This document shows positions 43,789 to 53,020 of a DNA stretch of 64,000 bases, one piece after another; positions within the stretch are counted from its first letter, which is position 1, and every line of letters begins with the position of its first letter. The stretch is from Halioglobus japonicus (lineage in GTDB: Bacteria > Pseudomonadota > Gammaproteobacteria > Pseudomonadales > Halieaceae), in assembly GCF_001983995.1 (NCBI RefSeq), contig NZ_CP019450.1, forward strand, positions 434,001-498,000, in the 5' to 3' direction. The notes under the pieces are model-generated. The model searched no databases, was not told where the DNA came from, and was given only the letters and a program-made list of their open reading frames with translations. The position numbers and the translations under genes were made by a program.

Positions 43789-44355
43789 ATGGCAACCGAA
43801 AAATACACAAACTCATCCAAAGACGAGTTCATCGCTGAACTGGTCAATGAGCACGGCGTGCCTCTCGAAAAGTACCTGGCGCGCAAGCTCGGCAGCCCGG
43901 AAGATGCAGCGGAGCTGGCCCAGGAAGCCTTCATTCGCATCCATCGCCTGGAGCAGCCACAGAATCTCGATAACGCCCGTGCGTTTCTCTACCAGGTAGC
44001 CACCAACCTGGCTGTCGACCAGTTGCGGCGCCGGCAGCTGCATTACAAATACCTCAATAGCGAAAAGGGCATGGTCGAAGACGGCGAGCTCCAGGACCCG
44101 AATGCCGCCGGCGCATCGCCGGAGCAAATTATTGGCGCCCGGGAGAAGCTGTCCGCCATCCAGGGCGCCGTTGAAGAGCTTCCTTTCAAGGTCAAACAGG
44201 CCTTTTTGTTGCATCGTCAGAACGGAATGCCCTACAGCGCGATCGCAGAACAGCTCCAAGTTTCAGTTTCTAGCGTAGAAAAGTACATACTGCAGGCGTT
44301 GAAGCACTGCCGCAGTCGGTTGGCGAGCCATTATCCGCCTGAAGATCAGGCATGA
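43789..44355 (+). CDS. ECF-family RNA polymerase sigma factor (FecI-like)
   Basis: 188 aa. Region 2 'EKYLARKLGSPEDAAELAQEAFIRIHRLEQP...ARAFLYQVATNLAVDQLRRR' and region 4 'AVEELPFKVKQAFLLHRQNGMPYSAIAEQLQVSVSSVEKYILQALKHCRSRL' are complete. FecI-like factors respond to cell-surface signals through a FecR anti-sigma and a TonB receptor; both follow immediately. It should switch on the receptor at 45594. Confidence 0.93.
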   Translation: MATEKYTNSSKDEFIAELVNEHGVPLEKYLARKLGSPEDAAELAQEAFIRIHRLEQPQNLDNARAFLYQVATNLAVDQLRRRQLHYKYLNSEKGMVEDGELQDPNAAGASPEQIIGAREKLSAIQGAVEELPFKVKQAFLLHRQNGMPYSAIAEQLQVSVSSVEKYILQALKHCRSRLASHYPPEDQA

Positions 44356-44367
44356 AGGCCAGTATTT

Positions 44368-44386
44368 TATATTTCACATAAATATA
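44368..44386. promoter_or_regulatory. AT-rich dyad upstream of fecR-like gene
   Basis: TATATTT-CACAT-AAATATA, 7-bp perfect arms, within the 141-nt gap between the sigma factor and the FecR-like gene. It may be part of a promoter or operator; nothing else is seen in the gap. Confidence 0.3.
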
Positions 44387-44496
44387 TTGAGGGAACTTGA
44401 TTCTAATTCGTCACACCAAGACAAGGAATCTATCGATAGCAGCTGCATCCGCACTGCTTTAGCAATCAACGCGGCAAGGCACCGCTGGAAACGAAC

Positions 44497-45480
44497 GTGG
44501 AAGTAGAAGGCAACGGACAATACGAGCAAGCGTGCGACGCAGCCCTGGGCTGGATTGCGCGGCTGCGCTCCGATCAGGCATCCGCTGCCGATCGCGAGTC
44601 GTTTGCGCTCTGGCTGGGCGAACACACCAGCCACCGTTCTGCCATGGACCAGATGCTCGAACTCTGGGACGACCTCGGTGTACTCCAGATGCTGCCCGAC
44701 GCGACGCCCGCGGAACTGCCCCGTGAAGCGGCCAACCAGAATCGCTGGTATGCCGGCGCCGTGGCGGTCGCTGCCACTGTCATGCTGGCCGTGTTCCTGT
44801 ATCCGCAACTGGGCAGCGACCCGGTCAGCAACGAGTACCGCACTGCAGTAGGCGAGCGCCTGATCGTCGACCTGCCGGACGACTCCCAGGTGGTGCTCAA
44901 CACAGATTCCTCCATCAGCGTCACCTACAGCGAAGATCAGCGTCACATCGATCTGCGCCGCGGTGAAGCCTGGTTCCAGGTGACCTCCGATAAAGATCGG
45001 CCTTTCCACGTCGACTCAGGCGAGACTCGCGTCACTGCCGTCGGCACTGCGTTCAACGTTTATCGCCTGCAGGACGGCACTGATATTACAGTGACTGAAG
45101 GCGTGGTCAGAGTCAGTGAGATTGTCGAAACGGGTGCCCACAAACCCGCCACCCAGATGCTGCAGGTGAATCAGCAGCTGCGTACCCGCAGCGATGGCTG
45201 GCTGCTCAGCCCGCCCTCTGATTTCAGCACCCGCCTGGCCTGGCGCCAGGGCGAATTGGTCGCCGAGGAAATGCCGCTGATCGAACTCGTGGCCGAACTC
45301 GAGCGCTATCATGACACCAACTACCTGATCGCCGACCCCAGCATCGCACGCCTGACCATCTCGGGCGTGTTGCAGCTCGACGAACCCGAAGCCATTCTCA
45401 AAGCCCTCGAGGTCAGTCTGGGTGTCCAGGCCGATACCCTAGAGAGCGGCACCGTGCGGTTGCTCAAAGCAGATCAGTAA
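44497..45480 (+). CDS. FecR-family anti-sigma regulator
   Basis: 327 aa, GTG start. N-terminal DUF4880-type domain ('AALGWIARLRSDQASAADRESFALWLGEHTSHRSAMDQMLELW'), transmembrane helix about 87-105 (AGAVAVAATVMLAVFLYP), FecR domain ('YRTAVGERLIVDLPDDSQVVLNTDSSISVTYSEDQRHIDLRRGEAWFQV') and a C-terminal DUF4974/STN-interacting segment. It transmits the receptor signal across the inner membrane to the sigma factor. Confidence 0.92.
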   Translation: MEVEGNGQYEQACDAALGWIARLRSDQASAADRESFALWLGEHTSHRSAMDQMLELWDDLGVLQMLPDATPAELPREAANQNRWYAGAVAVAATVMLAVFLYPQLGSDPVSNEYRTAVGERLIVDLPDDSQVVLNTDSSISVTYSEDQRHIDLRRGEAWFQVTSDKDRPFHVDSGETRVTAVGTAFNVYRLQDGTDITVTEGVVRVSEIVETGAHKPATQMLQVNQQLRTRSDGWLLSPPSDFSTRLAWRQGELVAEEMPLIELVAELERYHDTNYLIADPSIARLTISGVLQLDEPEAILKALEVSLGVQADTLESGTVRLLKADQ

Positions 45481-45593
45481 GCTATAAAGTCCCCTGCGTG
45501 GGACTCCCGCCTAATAGCTAGACCCAGGCGCTGTTCCAATAAATTTATTATTTTTCAGAGGCTTGCAGATCTGACGCTGCGGCCGGGGCAGCC

Positions 45594-48587
45594 GTGACCA
45601 CAACCAATGGACGAGGAGCAATATCCCGACCAGGCGTACGCTTTGCGTGGCGCCGCAGGTTGCTCGCTGCCTGTCTGGGCACTGTCCTGACAAGTGCAGC
45701 ACTGGCCGGCATCGACGAGCCGGTACAATTCACCCTCGACGCCCCTCGATTATCCTCAGCACTCATCCAGCTCAGCCAGCAAAGCGGCCTCGCGATGGTG
45801 TTCTCCGATCGCCAGATTCGCGACCTGCCCGCCGTGCCAGTGGTGGGTACACGTTCCACTGCCGAAGCTCTGGACACCATATTGGCTGGGTCTGAAATGA
45901 CCTGGGAAATCGTCGATGAACGGGTCATTGCGGTCTATCCGCTGGACTGTAGTGCGGCCGAGGAAGGCTGCGCTGGCGCAGCCGAGCTGGTCGCGGACTA
46001 CCCCATTTACGCCCCCGGTCTCGAAGAGACCTGGGTGTACGGCGCGACCGTCACCGGCTCGCGGATTCGGCGCACCGGCTATACCGGTGGCGCGCCAGTG
46101 GATATTCTGTCATCACCTGACATCGAGCTTAGCGGCGCACAATCCTTGGGAGAGCTCCTCAAGTTCGTTCCGGCGGTGTCTGGTAACGCTACCAGTACGG
46201 CCATTTCCAATGGCGGCGATGGTACCGCCACGGTAACCCTGCGTGGCCTGCCCGCCAGTAATACCCTGGTTCTCGTCAATGGCCGCAGAGTCGCTAACGA
46301 CGGCCTGGCAGGCGATTCAGTGGATCTGAACAGTATTGCGCCAGCCGCGGTAGAGCGCATCGAAATTCTCAAGGATGGCGCCTCAGCGATATATGGCTCC
46401 GATGCCATCGCCGGCGTGGTCAACGTCATCACCAAGCGGGATTTTCACGGTTTCCTGGCAGAGACCTTTTACGGTGAAGCCTCCGAGGGCGACCTGGACA
46501 CGGTGACCCACACGCTGCAATACGGCACAGGCCTACCGGAAGGCTCATTCTTTATAACAGCCTCTTACTATGATCAGGGCCCCCTTTACAGCCGCGATCG
46601 CGATATTTCCGCCAATGCCGACACCCGCCTCATCGGCGGCACCGACGAACGCTCCAGCGCCACTCCCAATGCACGGGTCATACTGCCCGACGGCAGCACC
46701 GTGATTGCCAGCGGGACCGGCTATCGCACGGCCACCGACGAAGACCTGTACAACTTTCGCGAGGAAACCAGCGCCGTCGTGCCCATGACGCGCAGCAGCA
46801 TCTACACCAACATCAGCTACGACTTCAGCGAACGGGTCACCGGTTACGCAGAAGCCAGCTACATGGATACCGATGCCAAGTCTACCCTGGCGCCCACCCC
46901 GGTGTTCACCGCCTTCGAACAGTCTCCACTACCGGTGGCTGCCGACAACACCTACAACTCCTTTGGGGTCGAGCTCGATGACGTGCGCCGCAGGCTGGTG
47001 GAACTGCCCGCCAGGCGCCAGCGCAACCAGTCCGAAGTGCAGCGCTTCAGCGCCGTACTGGAAGGCCTGTTCGCCGACTGGAACTGGGATGTCGGCTATA
47101 ACTGGAGCCGCAGCGAGGCCCAAGAGACCACTTACAATATCATCAATGCTGATCATTTACGCCGTGCTATCGGCCCCGCCGACGGCTGCCTGGGCCTGCT
47201 CATCGACGGCTGCGTGCCCGTTAACCTAACCGGGCCGGCAAGCTCTATTGACGAAGAACAGCTCGACTACATTTCTGCCACAGGTGAAGTAAGTGGTTAC
47301 TTCATGATGTCGTCCGCAAGCCTGAATATCAGCGGCGGCCTGCCCGGGCTGCCCGCCGGACGCACCGACATCGCCGCCGGTGTGGAGATCCGCGACGAGG
47401 CCACGAGCAAGCGGCCTTCACCGCTGCTGGCTGGTGCGGGCACCATTGGCGCGAGCAACTTCGAGGCCACCCGCGGTGACCGCCGGGCTACCGAACTGTA
47501 TGCCGAGTCGGTGGTGCCGCTGTGGCGCAATGCCAGCGGTCTATCGCATATCGCCCTGGAAGCGGCAGTGCGTTTTTCCGATTACGACGACTTTGGCGAT
47601 ACCACAAACCCCAAACTGGCCTTACGCTGGCAGGCAGGCCCGGACCTGCTGCTGCGCGCCAACTATGCGGAAGGCTTTCGCGCACCCAGCCTCAACGAGC
47701 TCTATGAAGGCGCCACCGAGAGCCAGGACTTTCTCGAGGATCCCTGCACCCAGTCCGCGAACGTCGGGTTGCTTCCCGGCTGCTCCCAGCAAGCCGACCC
47801 CACCCGCAATCAGTTCCTGACGGTCAAGGGCGGCAACGACGAACTCAACCCCGAGACGTCCTACAGCTATAGCGCCGGGGCGGTCTGGACCCCTCGCGCC
47901 ATTCCAGGCCTTGCCCTGTCCGCCGATTATTTCCGTATCGACCAGGAAGATGTGGTGTCTTCCAGCGCCCAATTCATCGTCAACCAGAATGCCTTTTACG
48001 GCCGCTTGAATGACTTGGTCACCCGCGACGATATGGGCAATCTGACCATGGTCGAGGCCACCAACCTGAATATTGGTGAACGCCGGGTCACCGGAGCGGA
48101 TTTTGCCCTCACCTATCATTATCCGCAGCAGGCCTATGGCCAGTTCAGCGTCGTCGGCAGCGCCAGCTGGATTCAGGAATATCTGGCCCGGCTAGACTCC
48201 ACTGCACCCAGCCTGGACCTGGCGGGCACCTTCCGCGACGAGGCCTCTGAAGGCCTGGGCGGGATTCCTGAGTGGAAGGCCCAGCTAGGGCTGCGCTGGA
48301 AGCGAGAACGCTGGCAAGGCAGCTGGCAATTACATTATGTAGGCAGCATGGAAGAATTGCTGCCAGGCACCAGCCAGACTCGCACCATCGACAGCTGGCT
48401 GGTCCACGACCTGCAACTGAACTACACCTTCGACGTACTCGACGGGCTGCGCCTGACCCTGGGCATCGACAATCTACTGGACGAAGCCCCCCCTTTGGCA
48501 GCCTCCGCCTTTAACGATAATATCGACGGCCGAACTCACGAGCTGAAGGGCAGGTTCTGGTATACCCGCCTCAGTCAACGCTTTTAA
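45594..48587 (+). CDS. TonB-dependent transducer receptor with STN domain
   Basis: 997 aa, GTG start. Signal peptide ending near ALAG, then an STN signalling domain ('LDAPRLSSALIQLSQQSGLAMVFSDRQIRDL...EALDTILAGSEMTWEI'), plug ('VTGSRIRRTGYTGG...TVTLRGLPASNTLVLVNGRRV...ILKDGASAIYGSDAIAGVVNVITKRDF') and a 22-strand barrel ending in Phe. The STN domain contacts FecR, so this is the sensor of the sigma/FecR system. The ligand is unknown; no siderophore or sugar gene is adjacent. Confidence 0.93.
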   Translation: MTTTNGRGAISRPGVRFAWRRRLLAACLGTVLTSAALAGIDEPVQFTLDAPRLSSALIQLSQQSGLAMVFSDRQIRDLPAVPVVGTRSTAEALDTILAGSEMTWEIVDERVIAVYPLDCSAAEEGCAGAAELVADYPIYAPGLEETWVYGATVTGSRIRRTGYTGGAPVDILSSPDIELSGAQSLGELLKFVPAVSGNATSTAISNGGDGTATVTLRGLPASNTLVLVNGRRVANDGLAGDSVDLNSIAPAAVERIEILKDGASAIYGSDAIAGVVNVITKRDFHGFLAETFYGEASEGDLDTVTHTLQYGTGLPEGSFFITASYYDQGPLYSRDRDISANADTRLIGGTDERSSATPNARVILPDGSTVIASGTGYRTATDEDLYNFREETSAVVPMTRSSIYTNISYDFSERVTGYAEASYMDTDAKSTLAPTPVFTAFEQSPLPVAADNTYNSFGVELDDVRRRLVELPARRQRNQSEVQRFSAVLEGLFADWNWDVGYNWSRSEAQETTYNIINADHLRRAIGPADGCLGLLIDGCVPVNLTGPASSIDEEQLDYISATGEVSGYFMMSSASLNISGGLPGLPAGRTDIAAGVEIRDEATSKRPSPLLAGAGTIGASNFEATRGDRRATELYAESVVPLWRNASGLSHIALEAAVRFSDYDDFGDTTNPKLALRWQAGPDLLLRANYAEGFRAPSLNELYEGATESQDFLEDPCTQSANVGLLPGCSQQADPTRNQFLTVKGGNDELNPETSYSYSAGAVWTPRAIPGLALSADYFRIDQEDVVSSSAQFIVNQNAFYGRLNDLVTRDDMGNLTMVEATNLNIGERRVTGADFALTYHYPQQAYGQFSVVGSASWIQEYLARLDSTAPSLDLAGTFRDEASEGLGGIPEWKAQLGLRWKRERWQGSWQLHYVGSMEELLPGTSQTRTIDSWLVHDLQLNYTFDVLDGLRLTLGIDNLLDEAPPLAASAFNDNIDGRTHELKGRFWYTRLSQRF

Positions 48588-48598
48588 AGGAAACACAC

Positions 48599-49063
48599 AT
48601 GCCCAGACTACTTCTCGCGGCCACCGCCGCTCTCGTCTTTACTTTGCCGGTTGTCGCTCAGGAGGCAGACGATTTCCCCGGCGTGAAGGGGCTGATGAGC
48701 GCACAGGAATATGAAGATGCCGGCCTGCAAAAGCTCACCCCAGAGGAACGCGAGGCCCTGGACGCTTGGCTGCTGCGCTACACCGCCTGGGAAGCCCCCG
48801 AAATCCGCAAGACCGTGGAAGAGGTGAAGGCCGTAGAAAAAGAATTCGCCATCACTTCCAGCGTCAAGCAGCCCTTCAAGGGATGGTCCACCAAAACTTA
48901 CTTCTACCTGGAAAATGGCCAGGTCTGGCAGCAGCGCACTTCTGGCCGCTATTACTACACCGGCGACGACACCAGCGTCAGCATCACCAAGAATGGGCTG
49001 GGCTTTTACGAGCTGGAGCTGGTGGCCACCGGCAAGACCGTTGGCGTCAAACGCATCAAATAA
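48599..49063 (+). CDS. Secreted protein of unknown function in the TonB receptor operon
   Basis: 154 aa, 11 nt after the receptor gene, GGAAACAC upstream. Signal peptide (about 21 residues, VVAQE). A short helical region (KLTPEEREALDAWLLRYTAW) is followed by a beta-rich C-terminal half ('PFKGWSTKTYFYLENGQVWQQRTSGRYYYTGDDTSVSITKNGLGFYELELVATGKTVGVKRIK') that looks like a small barrel. No family known to me; periplasmic accessory of the receptor is likely. Confidence 0.7.
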   Translation: MPRLLLAATAALVFTLPVVAQEADDFPGVKGLMSAQEYEDAGLQKLTPEEREALDAWLLRYTAWEAPEIRKTVEEVKAVEKEFAITSSVKQPFKGWSTKTYFYLENGQVWQQRTSGRYYYTGDDTSVSITKNGLGFYELELVATGKTVGVKRIK

Positions 49064-49146
49064 AACATTTATTCATATATTTCAGTCGCTTAGCCCTGAG
49101 GCAAGCGACTGAAACCCCCTCAGACCCCACAAGTTCCCCCTCAATA

Positions 49147-49163
49147 TTGTGAATATGTCACAA
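49147..49163. promoter_or_regulatory. 17-bp dyad and possible promoter upstream of the second TonB receptor
   Basis: TTGTGA-ATATG-TCACAA is a perfect inverted repeat with a five-base spacer. It resembles the CRP site but CRP needs a six-base spacer. A TTGAGG (49178-49183), 18 nt, TTTTAT (49202-49207) pair follows, so the dyad would sit just upstream of a promoter. Confidence 0.45.
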
Positions 49164-49284
49164 ATTTCCCATCTGCTTTGAGGAAAACCTGTGTTCATTC
49201 GTTTTATCACCGTGTTCAGTGGCTACTCCGCAGTCACGTTGAATAACAAGCATGCTTTAACTGAAAAAAAACAGGGGTAATCCT

Positions 49285-51960
49285 ATGTTGAGAAAAAATC
49301 GTCTCGCACTGGCGGTATCCGCCGCCGCGGGCATCAGCGCTGGTGTCGCTATGCCGCAGCTCGCCAATGCCCAGGAAGAGCAGATGGTGGAAGAGGTTGT
49401 TGTAACCGGTTCCCGCATCAAGCGCTCCTCCTTCGCCGAGGGCTCCCAGGTCGTTTCTATGGACGAAGTCCAGATCGAAGCGATGGGTACTCTGACTATA
49501 GCCGACGTTCTGCGTTCTTCTCCGCTGAACTCTCTCGGTTCATTTAACGAACGTTCCGGCTCTTCTGCTCAGTCCAACGCTACCGTTAACCTGCGCGGCC
49601 TGGGTTCTGACCGTACTCTGGTAATGATCGACGGCCGTCGTCTGGCTGGCTCTCCCAACCTGGGCGCATCCGCGATCAACATCAACATGCTGCCCATGGC
49701 CGCTGTAGAGCGTATCGACATCCTGGCTGACGGCGCATCTGCGGTATACGGTTCTGACGCCGTTGCTGGTGTTGTGAACCTGGTGATGAAGGAAAACTTC
49801 GAAGGCATCGAGTTCCAGGCAGTCTATGGCGACCGCGATCGCGATGACGGCATCGAAGAAGGCCTGAGCATGGTTGCCGGTCTGTCCAATGACCGCGGTA
49901 ACATCATGATCGCTGCTGAGTACAACCGTCGTGACCCCATCTTCGATGGCGACCGCGACTACACTGCAGCGCGCGCAGATGATCTGGACGGCGACGGCCG
50001 TATCAGTGCATATCTCGAGACCGACGGCATCTCCTACTATGGCCGTACTATCGAACTGTTCGATCCCAATACTGGCTACAACGTGATCTCTGCTGCCACT
50101 AACTGTGACGAATTGACCGCGACAGTGCCTGGATTCGTTGGCGAGATGGGCGCAGAAGTATTCGGCTATGGACCGCCCAATAGCTTCTGTAGCTATGCCT
50201 ACGCAGATGTGTCTGCAAATAAGGCAGAATTGAACCGTTATAACACTTACATGAGCGCCAACTACGAGATCAACGACAAGGTTGAATTCTACTCTCGTGG
50301 CCTGTTCTCTCGCGTTAAGTCTTTCGGTCGTTACGCGCCTCCAGCTGCTCCCTGGATCGACATGCCCAAGGACAACCCCGACGTACCGTTCGACATGGAA
50401 GGCCTGCTGGCTGATGGCACCATCACTGAAGATGCGATCCTGTACGGCTACTACCGCTGGACTGACGTCGGCTTCCGTGCCAACGAAGTGACTGACTACC
50501 AGTACGACTTCACCGCGGGTCTGCGTGGCGATATCAACGATCGCTTCAGCTACGACGCGTACGCTCAGTACGACCGTTACGAGTCCAAGGAATTCGGTTA
50601 CTACTACCTGTCTAACCTGGGCCGTGACTACGTATTTGAGAACGGCATCAACCCCACATCTCCCGAAGGTCTGACCGCACTGCGCTCTGTACCCACGCAG
50701 GACAACGAAACCGTACTGCAGAAGATCTACGGCCACGGTCAGTATGACTTCGGCGATGTCTTCGGCAGTGGCCCTCTCATCGTGCTGGCAGGCGCCGAGT
50801 ACTTCGAGATGGACTACAAGAATAAGTACGACGCACACTCCGAAGGTGGCTACGTTGGCGGCTCCGCCGGTAACTCCGCATTCGGTGAGCGCGACGTCAC
50901 TGCATTCTTCGCAGAAGCCATCATCCCCGTATTCGACGAGATGGAGTTCAACGTAGCGGTTCGTTACGATGACTACTCTGACTTCGGTTCTGAGACCTCT
51001 CCGACCATCGCCTGGACCTGGGGCGCTCTGGACTCCCTGACCCTGCGTGCTCGCTGGGGCCAAGGCTTCCGCGCACCCGGCCTGGACCAGCTGTACGGAG
51101 CGACAACGTTCTCAGCGTCAGACGCCACCGACTACCTGAGCTGTCAGCAGCAGGGTATCTCCAACGACGACTGCCCCGAGACTCAGTACGACACTTACTT
51201 CTCAGCTAATGACGGCCTCGACGCAGAGACTTCCGAGTCCCTGTCTGCGGGCGTCAACTGGCAGTTCTTCGACAACTGGGCGCTGGACCTAGGTTACTGG
51301 GACGTTGAAGTAGAAGACACTATCCGTCAGGAGTCTACTCAGTCCATCATGTACGCTGAAGCTGCAGGCATTGATACTTCTGCAGTGAGCGCCGACACTT
51401 ACGTTGATCGTAGCCTGGGCCGCCCGGTTGTGTACTCCTCGTACACCAACGCAGGTACCCTGAACGTGAACGGCGTTGACCTGAAGCTGAACGGTATTAT
51501 TGAAACTGGCTTCGGTATGTTCGATCTGGCCGCCCTGTGGTCGCACCAGCTCGAGTACTCCTCGACTGCTTACTACCTGGGCCCCGAGCAGGACACCGCA
51601 GGCTTCAACCTGACACCGGAAGACCGTGCACAAGCGATGATGATCTGGACCCTCGGCAACCACCAGGTTGACGTGGTTTGGAACTACATCGGCGGGCACT
51701 CCGAAGGTGACTCTGTTGAAATCAGCGACAACGGCTCTGCCAAGCTGACCACCAGCAGCAAGGACCTGGATTCCTGGGATACCTGGGATGCAGCCTACTC
51801 CTACGACGCCCAGAGCTGGGGTCGTATCAAGCTGGGTGTACGTAACCTGACTGACGAAGATCCCGTATTTGACAGCGAAGGCAAGTTCCCTCGCGATCAC
51901 TACGACCTCTACGACAACACAGGTCGCGTATACTACGCCGAGTACAAGATCAGCTTCTAA
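49285..51960 (+). CDS. TonB-dependent receptor, strong expression codons
   Basis: 891 aa, ATG preceded by AGGGGT. Signal peptide to about residue 29 (NAQEE), TonB-box-like 'EEVVVTGSRIKRSSF', plug 'ADVLRSSPLNSLGSFNERSGSSAQSNATVNLRGLGSDRTLVMIDGRRL' and 'GASAVYGSDAVAGVVNLVMKENF', and a barrel rich in aromatic Asp/Tyr loops, ending in Phe. It has no STN domain. Codon use favours CGT, TCT, CTG, GAC and AAC far more than its neighbours, a mark of a highly expressed gene. Substrate unknown; oligosaccharide, peptide or metal complexes are possible. Confidence 0.93.
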   Translation: MLRKNRLALAVSAAAGISAGVAMPQLANAQEEQMVEEVVVTGSRIKRSSFAEGSQVVSMDEVQIEAMGTLTIADVLRSSPLNSLGSFNERSGSSAQSNATVNLRGLGSDRTLVMIDGRRLAGSPNLGASAININMLPMAAVERIDILADGASAVYGSDAVAGVVNLVMKENFEGIEFQAVYGDRDRDDGIEEGLSMVAGLSNDRGNIMIAAEYNRRDPIFDGDRDYTAARADDLDGDGRISAYLETDGISYYGRTIELFDPNTGYNVISAATNCDELTATVPGFVGEMGAEVFGYGPPNSFCSYAYADVSANKAELNRYNTYMSANYEINDKVEFYSRGLFSRVKSFGRYAPPAAPWIDMPKDNPDVPFDMEGLLADGTITEDAILYGYYRWTDVGFRANEVTDYQYDFTAGLRGDINDRFSYDAYAQYDRYESKEFGYYYLSNLGRDYVFENGINPTSPEGLTALRSVPTQDNETVLQKIYGHGQYDFGDVFGSGPLIVLAGAEYFEMDYKNKYDAHSEGGYVGGSAGNSAFGERDVTAFFAEAIIPVFDEMEFNVAVRYDDYSDFGSETSPTIAWTWGALDSLTLRARWGQGFRAPGLDQLYGATTFSASDATDYLSCQQQGISNDDCPETQYDTYFSANDGLDAETSESLSAGVNWQFFDNWALDLGYWDVEVEDTIRQESTQSIMYAEAAGIDTSAVSADTYVDRSLGRPVVYSSYTNAGTLNVNGVDLKLNGIIETGFGMFDLAALWSHQLEYSSTAYYLGPEQDTAGFNLTPEDRAQAMMIWTLGNHQVDVVWNYIGGHSEGDSVEISDNGSAKLTTSSKDLDSWDTWDAAYSYDAQSWGRIKLGVRNLTDEDPVFDSEGKFPRDHYDLYDNTGRVYYAEYKISF

Positions 51961-51973
51961 GTTGATCTGACCT

Positions 51974-51991
51974 CCCCGGCCTCGGCCGGGG
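51974..51991 (+). other. GC-rich hairpin in the 3' untranslated region
   Basis: CCCCGGCC-TC-GGCCGGGG, an 8-bp stem shortly after the receptor stop and before the terminator. May stabilise the 3' end of this abundant transcript. Confidence 0.45.
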
Positions 51992-52005
51992 AACTCGAAT
52001 GAAAG

Positions 52006-52032
52006 AGCCAGCCTTAGGGCTGGCTTTTTTTT
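52006..52032 (+). terminator. Terminator of the second TonB receptor gene
   Basis: AGCCAGCC (52006-52013), loop TTAG, GGCTGGCT (52018-52025), followed by a run of T to 52032. Classical rho-independent terminator. Confidence 0.9.
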
Positions 52033-52045
52033 GCCTCACAAAACG

Positions 52046-52051
52046 TATAAT
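52046..52051 (+). promoter_or_regulatory. -10 element just before a start codon (possible leaderless mRNA)
   Basis: A perfect TATAAT lies six bases before the ATG at 52058, with no ribosome site between. No good -35 is evident because the preceding bases form the terminator. If used, the mRNA would begin at or near the start codon. Confidence 0.45.
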
Positions 52052-52057
52052 GCAGCT

Positions 52058-52984
52058 ATGAATGAACCATCGACGCAACACTGGTCCCGCTTCTGGCAAC
52101 AGGGCCACATCACCACCTTCGGCGCAGCGCTCAAAGACAACTACGAGGGCCCGATCAGGAATTTCTGGCTCGATCAGTACAAGATCCTGCCGGCCGATGC
52201 CCAATTGCTGGACGTGGCCACCGGCAATGGCGCACTAGCTCTGTTGGCGGCAGAATTTGCCCGGCAACAGGGGCACAACTGGCGGGTGATCGCCTCTGAC
52301 CTGGCCGACATAAACGAAGCCGCAGGGCAGCATCCGGCGGTCGAATACCACGCCGGCGTGGCCTGCGAGTCGCTGCCTTTTGGCGATGGTCGATTCGATC
52401 TGGTGAGCTCCCAGTACGGCGTCGAATACAGCGATCTTGAGCGCTGCATTCACGAGATCTACCGCGTACTGGCACCGGGCGGGCGTTTCGCCGCCATCTG
52501 CCATCACCGCGACTCCTACACCCTGAAGGAAAGCCGCAAGGAAATGGCGATCTACGAACAGGGCCTGGAGAAGAACAACATTTTTCGCGCCGCCATTGCC
52601 TTTTTCAACGCCGACGCCCAGGGCGCCGGCGATAAGGCTGAGAAGCAGAAAGGCGTCAACTATGCAGTGAATCGCCTGCGCGAGGGCAATGCCGGTCACC
52701 CCTGCTGCGAGCAAATGGTCGGTGCCGTCAGTCACGCCATCCGCGCCGCGTCCCAGCGGTCACCGGCGGAGACGATTGCGGAACTGAAGGCTATGAATGA
52801 GGAGTTCAGCAACGCCCACCAACGCCTGCTGGATCTCTCAAAAGCTGCAAAATCTACTGCCGACATGCAGGCATTAGTGACCTTGTGCCGCGACGCCGGC
52901 TTTGCCGGGGTTGAACTGGGCCAGGTTTTTCATGCGCCAGGTCAATTAGCCGGCTTTTCGCTGGTGGCACAGCGCCCCGATTGA
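52058..52984 (+). CDS. Class I SAM-dependent methyltransferase (paralogue A)
   Basis: 308 aa from ATG 52058. 'QHWSRFWQQGHITTFGAALKDNYEGPIRNFW' opening, SAM motif 'LLDVATGNGALALLAAEFARQQ', acidic turn 'VIASDLADINEA', 'FDLVSSQYGVEYSDLERCIHEIYRVLAPGGRFAAICHHRDS'. UbiE-like core with a helical C-terminal region (about 180-300). Its opening and core are shared with the gene at 54608, so the two are paralogues. Substrate unknown. Confidence 0.85.
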   Translation: MNEPSTQHWSRFWQQGHITTFGAALKDNYEGPIRNFWLDQYKILPADAQLLDVATGNGALALLAAEFARQQGHNWRVIASDLADINEAAGQHPAVEYHAGVACESLPFGDGRFDLVSSQYGVEYSDLERCIHEIYRVLAPGGRFAAICHHRDSYTLKESRKEMAIYEQGLEKNNIFRAAIAFFNADAQGAGDKAEKQKGVNYAVNRLREGNAGHPCCEQMVGAVSHAIRAASQRSPAETIAELKAMNEEFSNAHQRLLDLSKAAKSTADMQALVTLCRDAGFAGVELGQVFHAPGQLAGFSLVAQRPD

Positions 52985-53020
52985 TTGCATAGCAATCACG
53001 CTGGGCCTATTATCTCGAGC

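Noticed and set aside
49540-51063. 507-aa minus-strand frame inside the TonB receptor
   Set aside because: Valine-rich antisense shadow created by the strong codon bias of the real gene.
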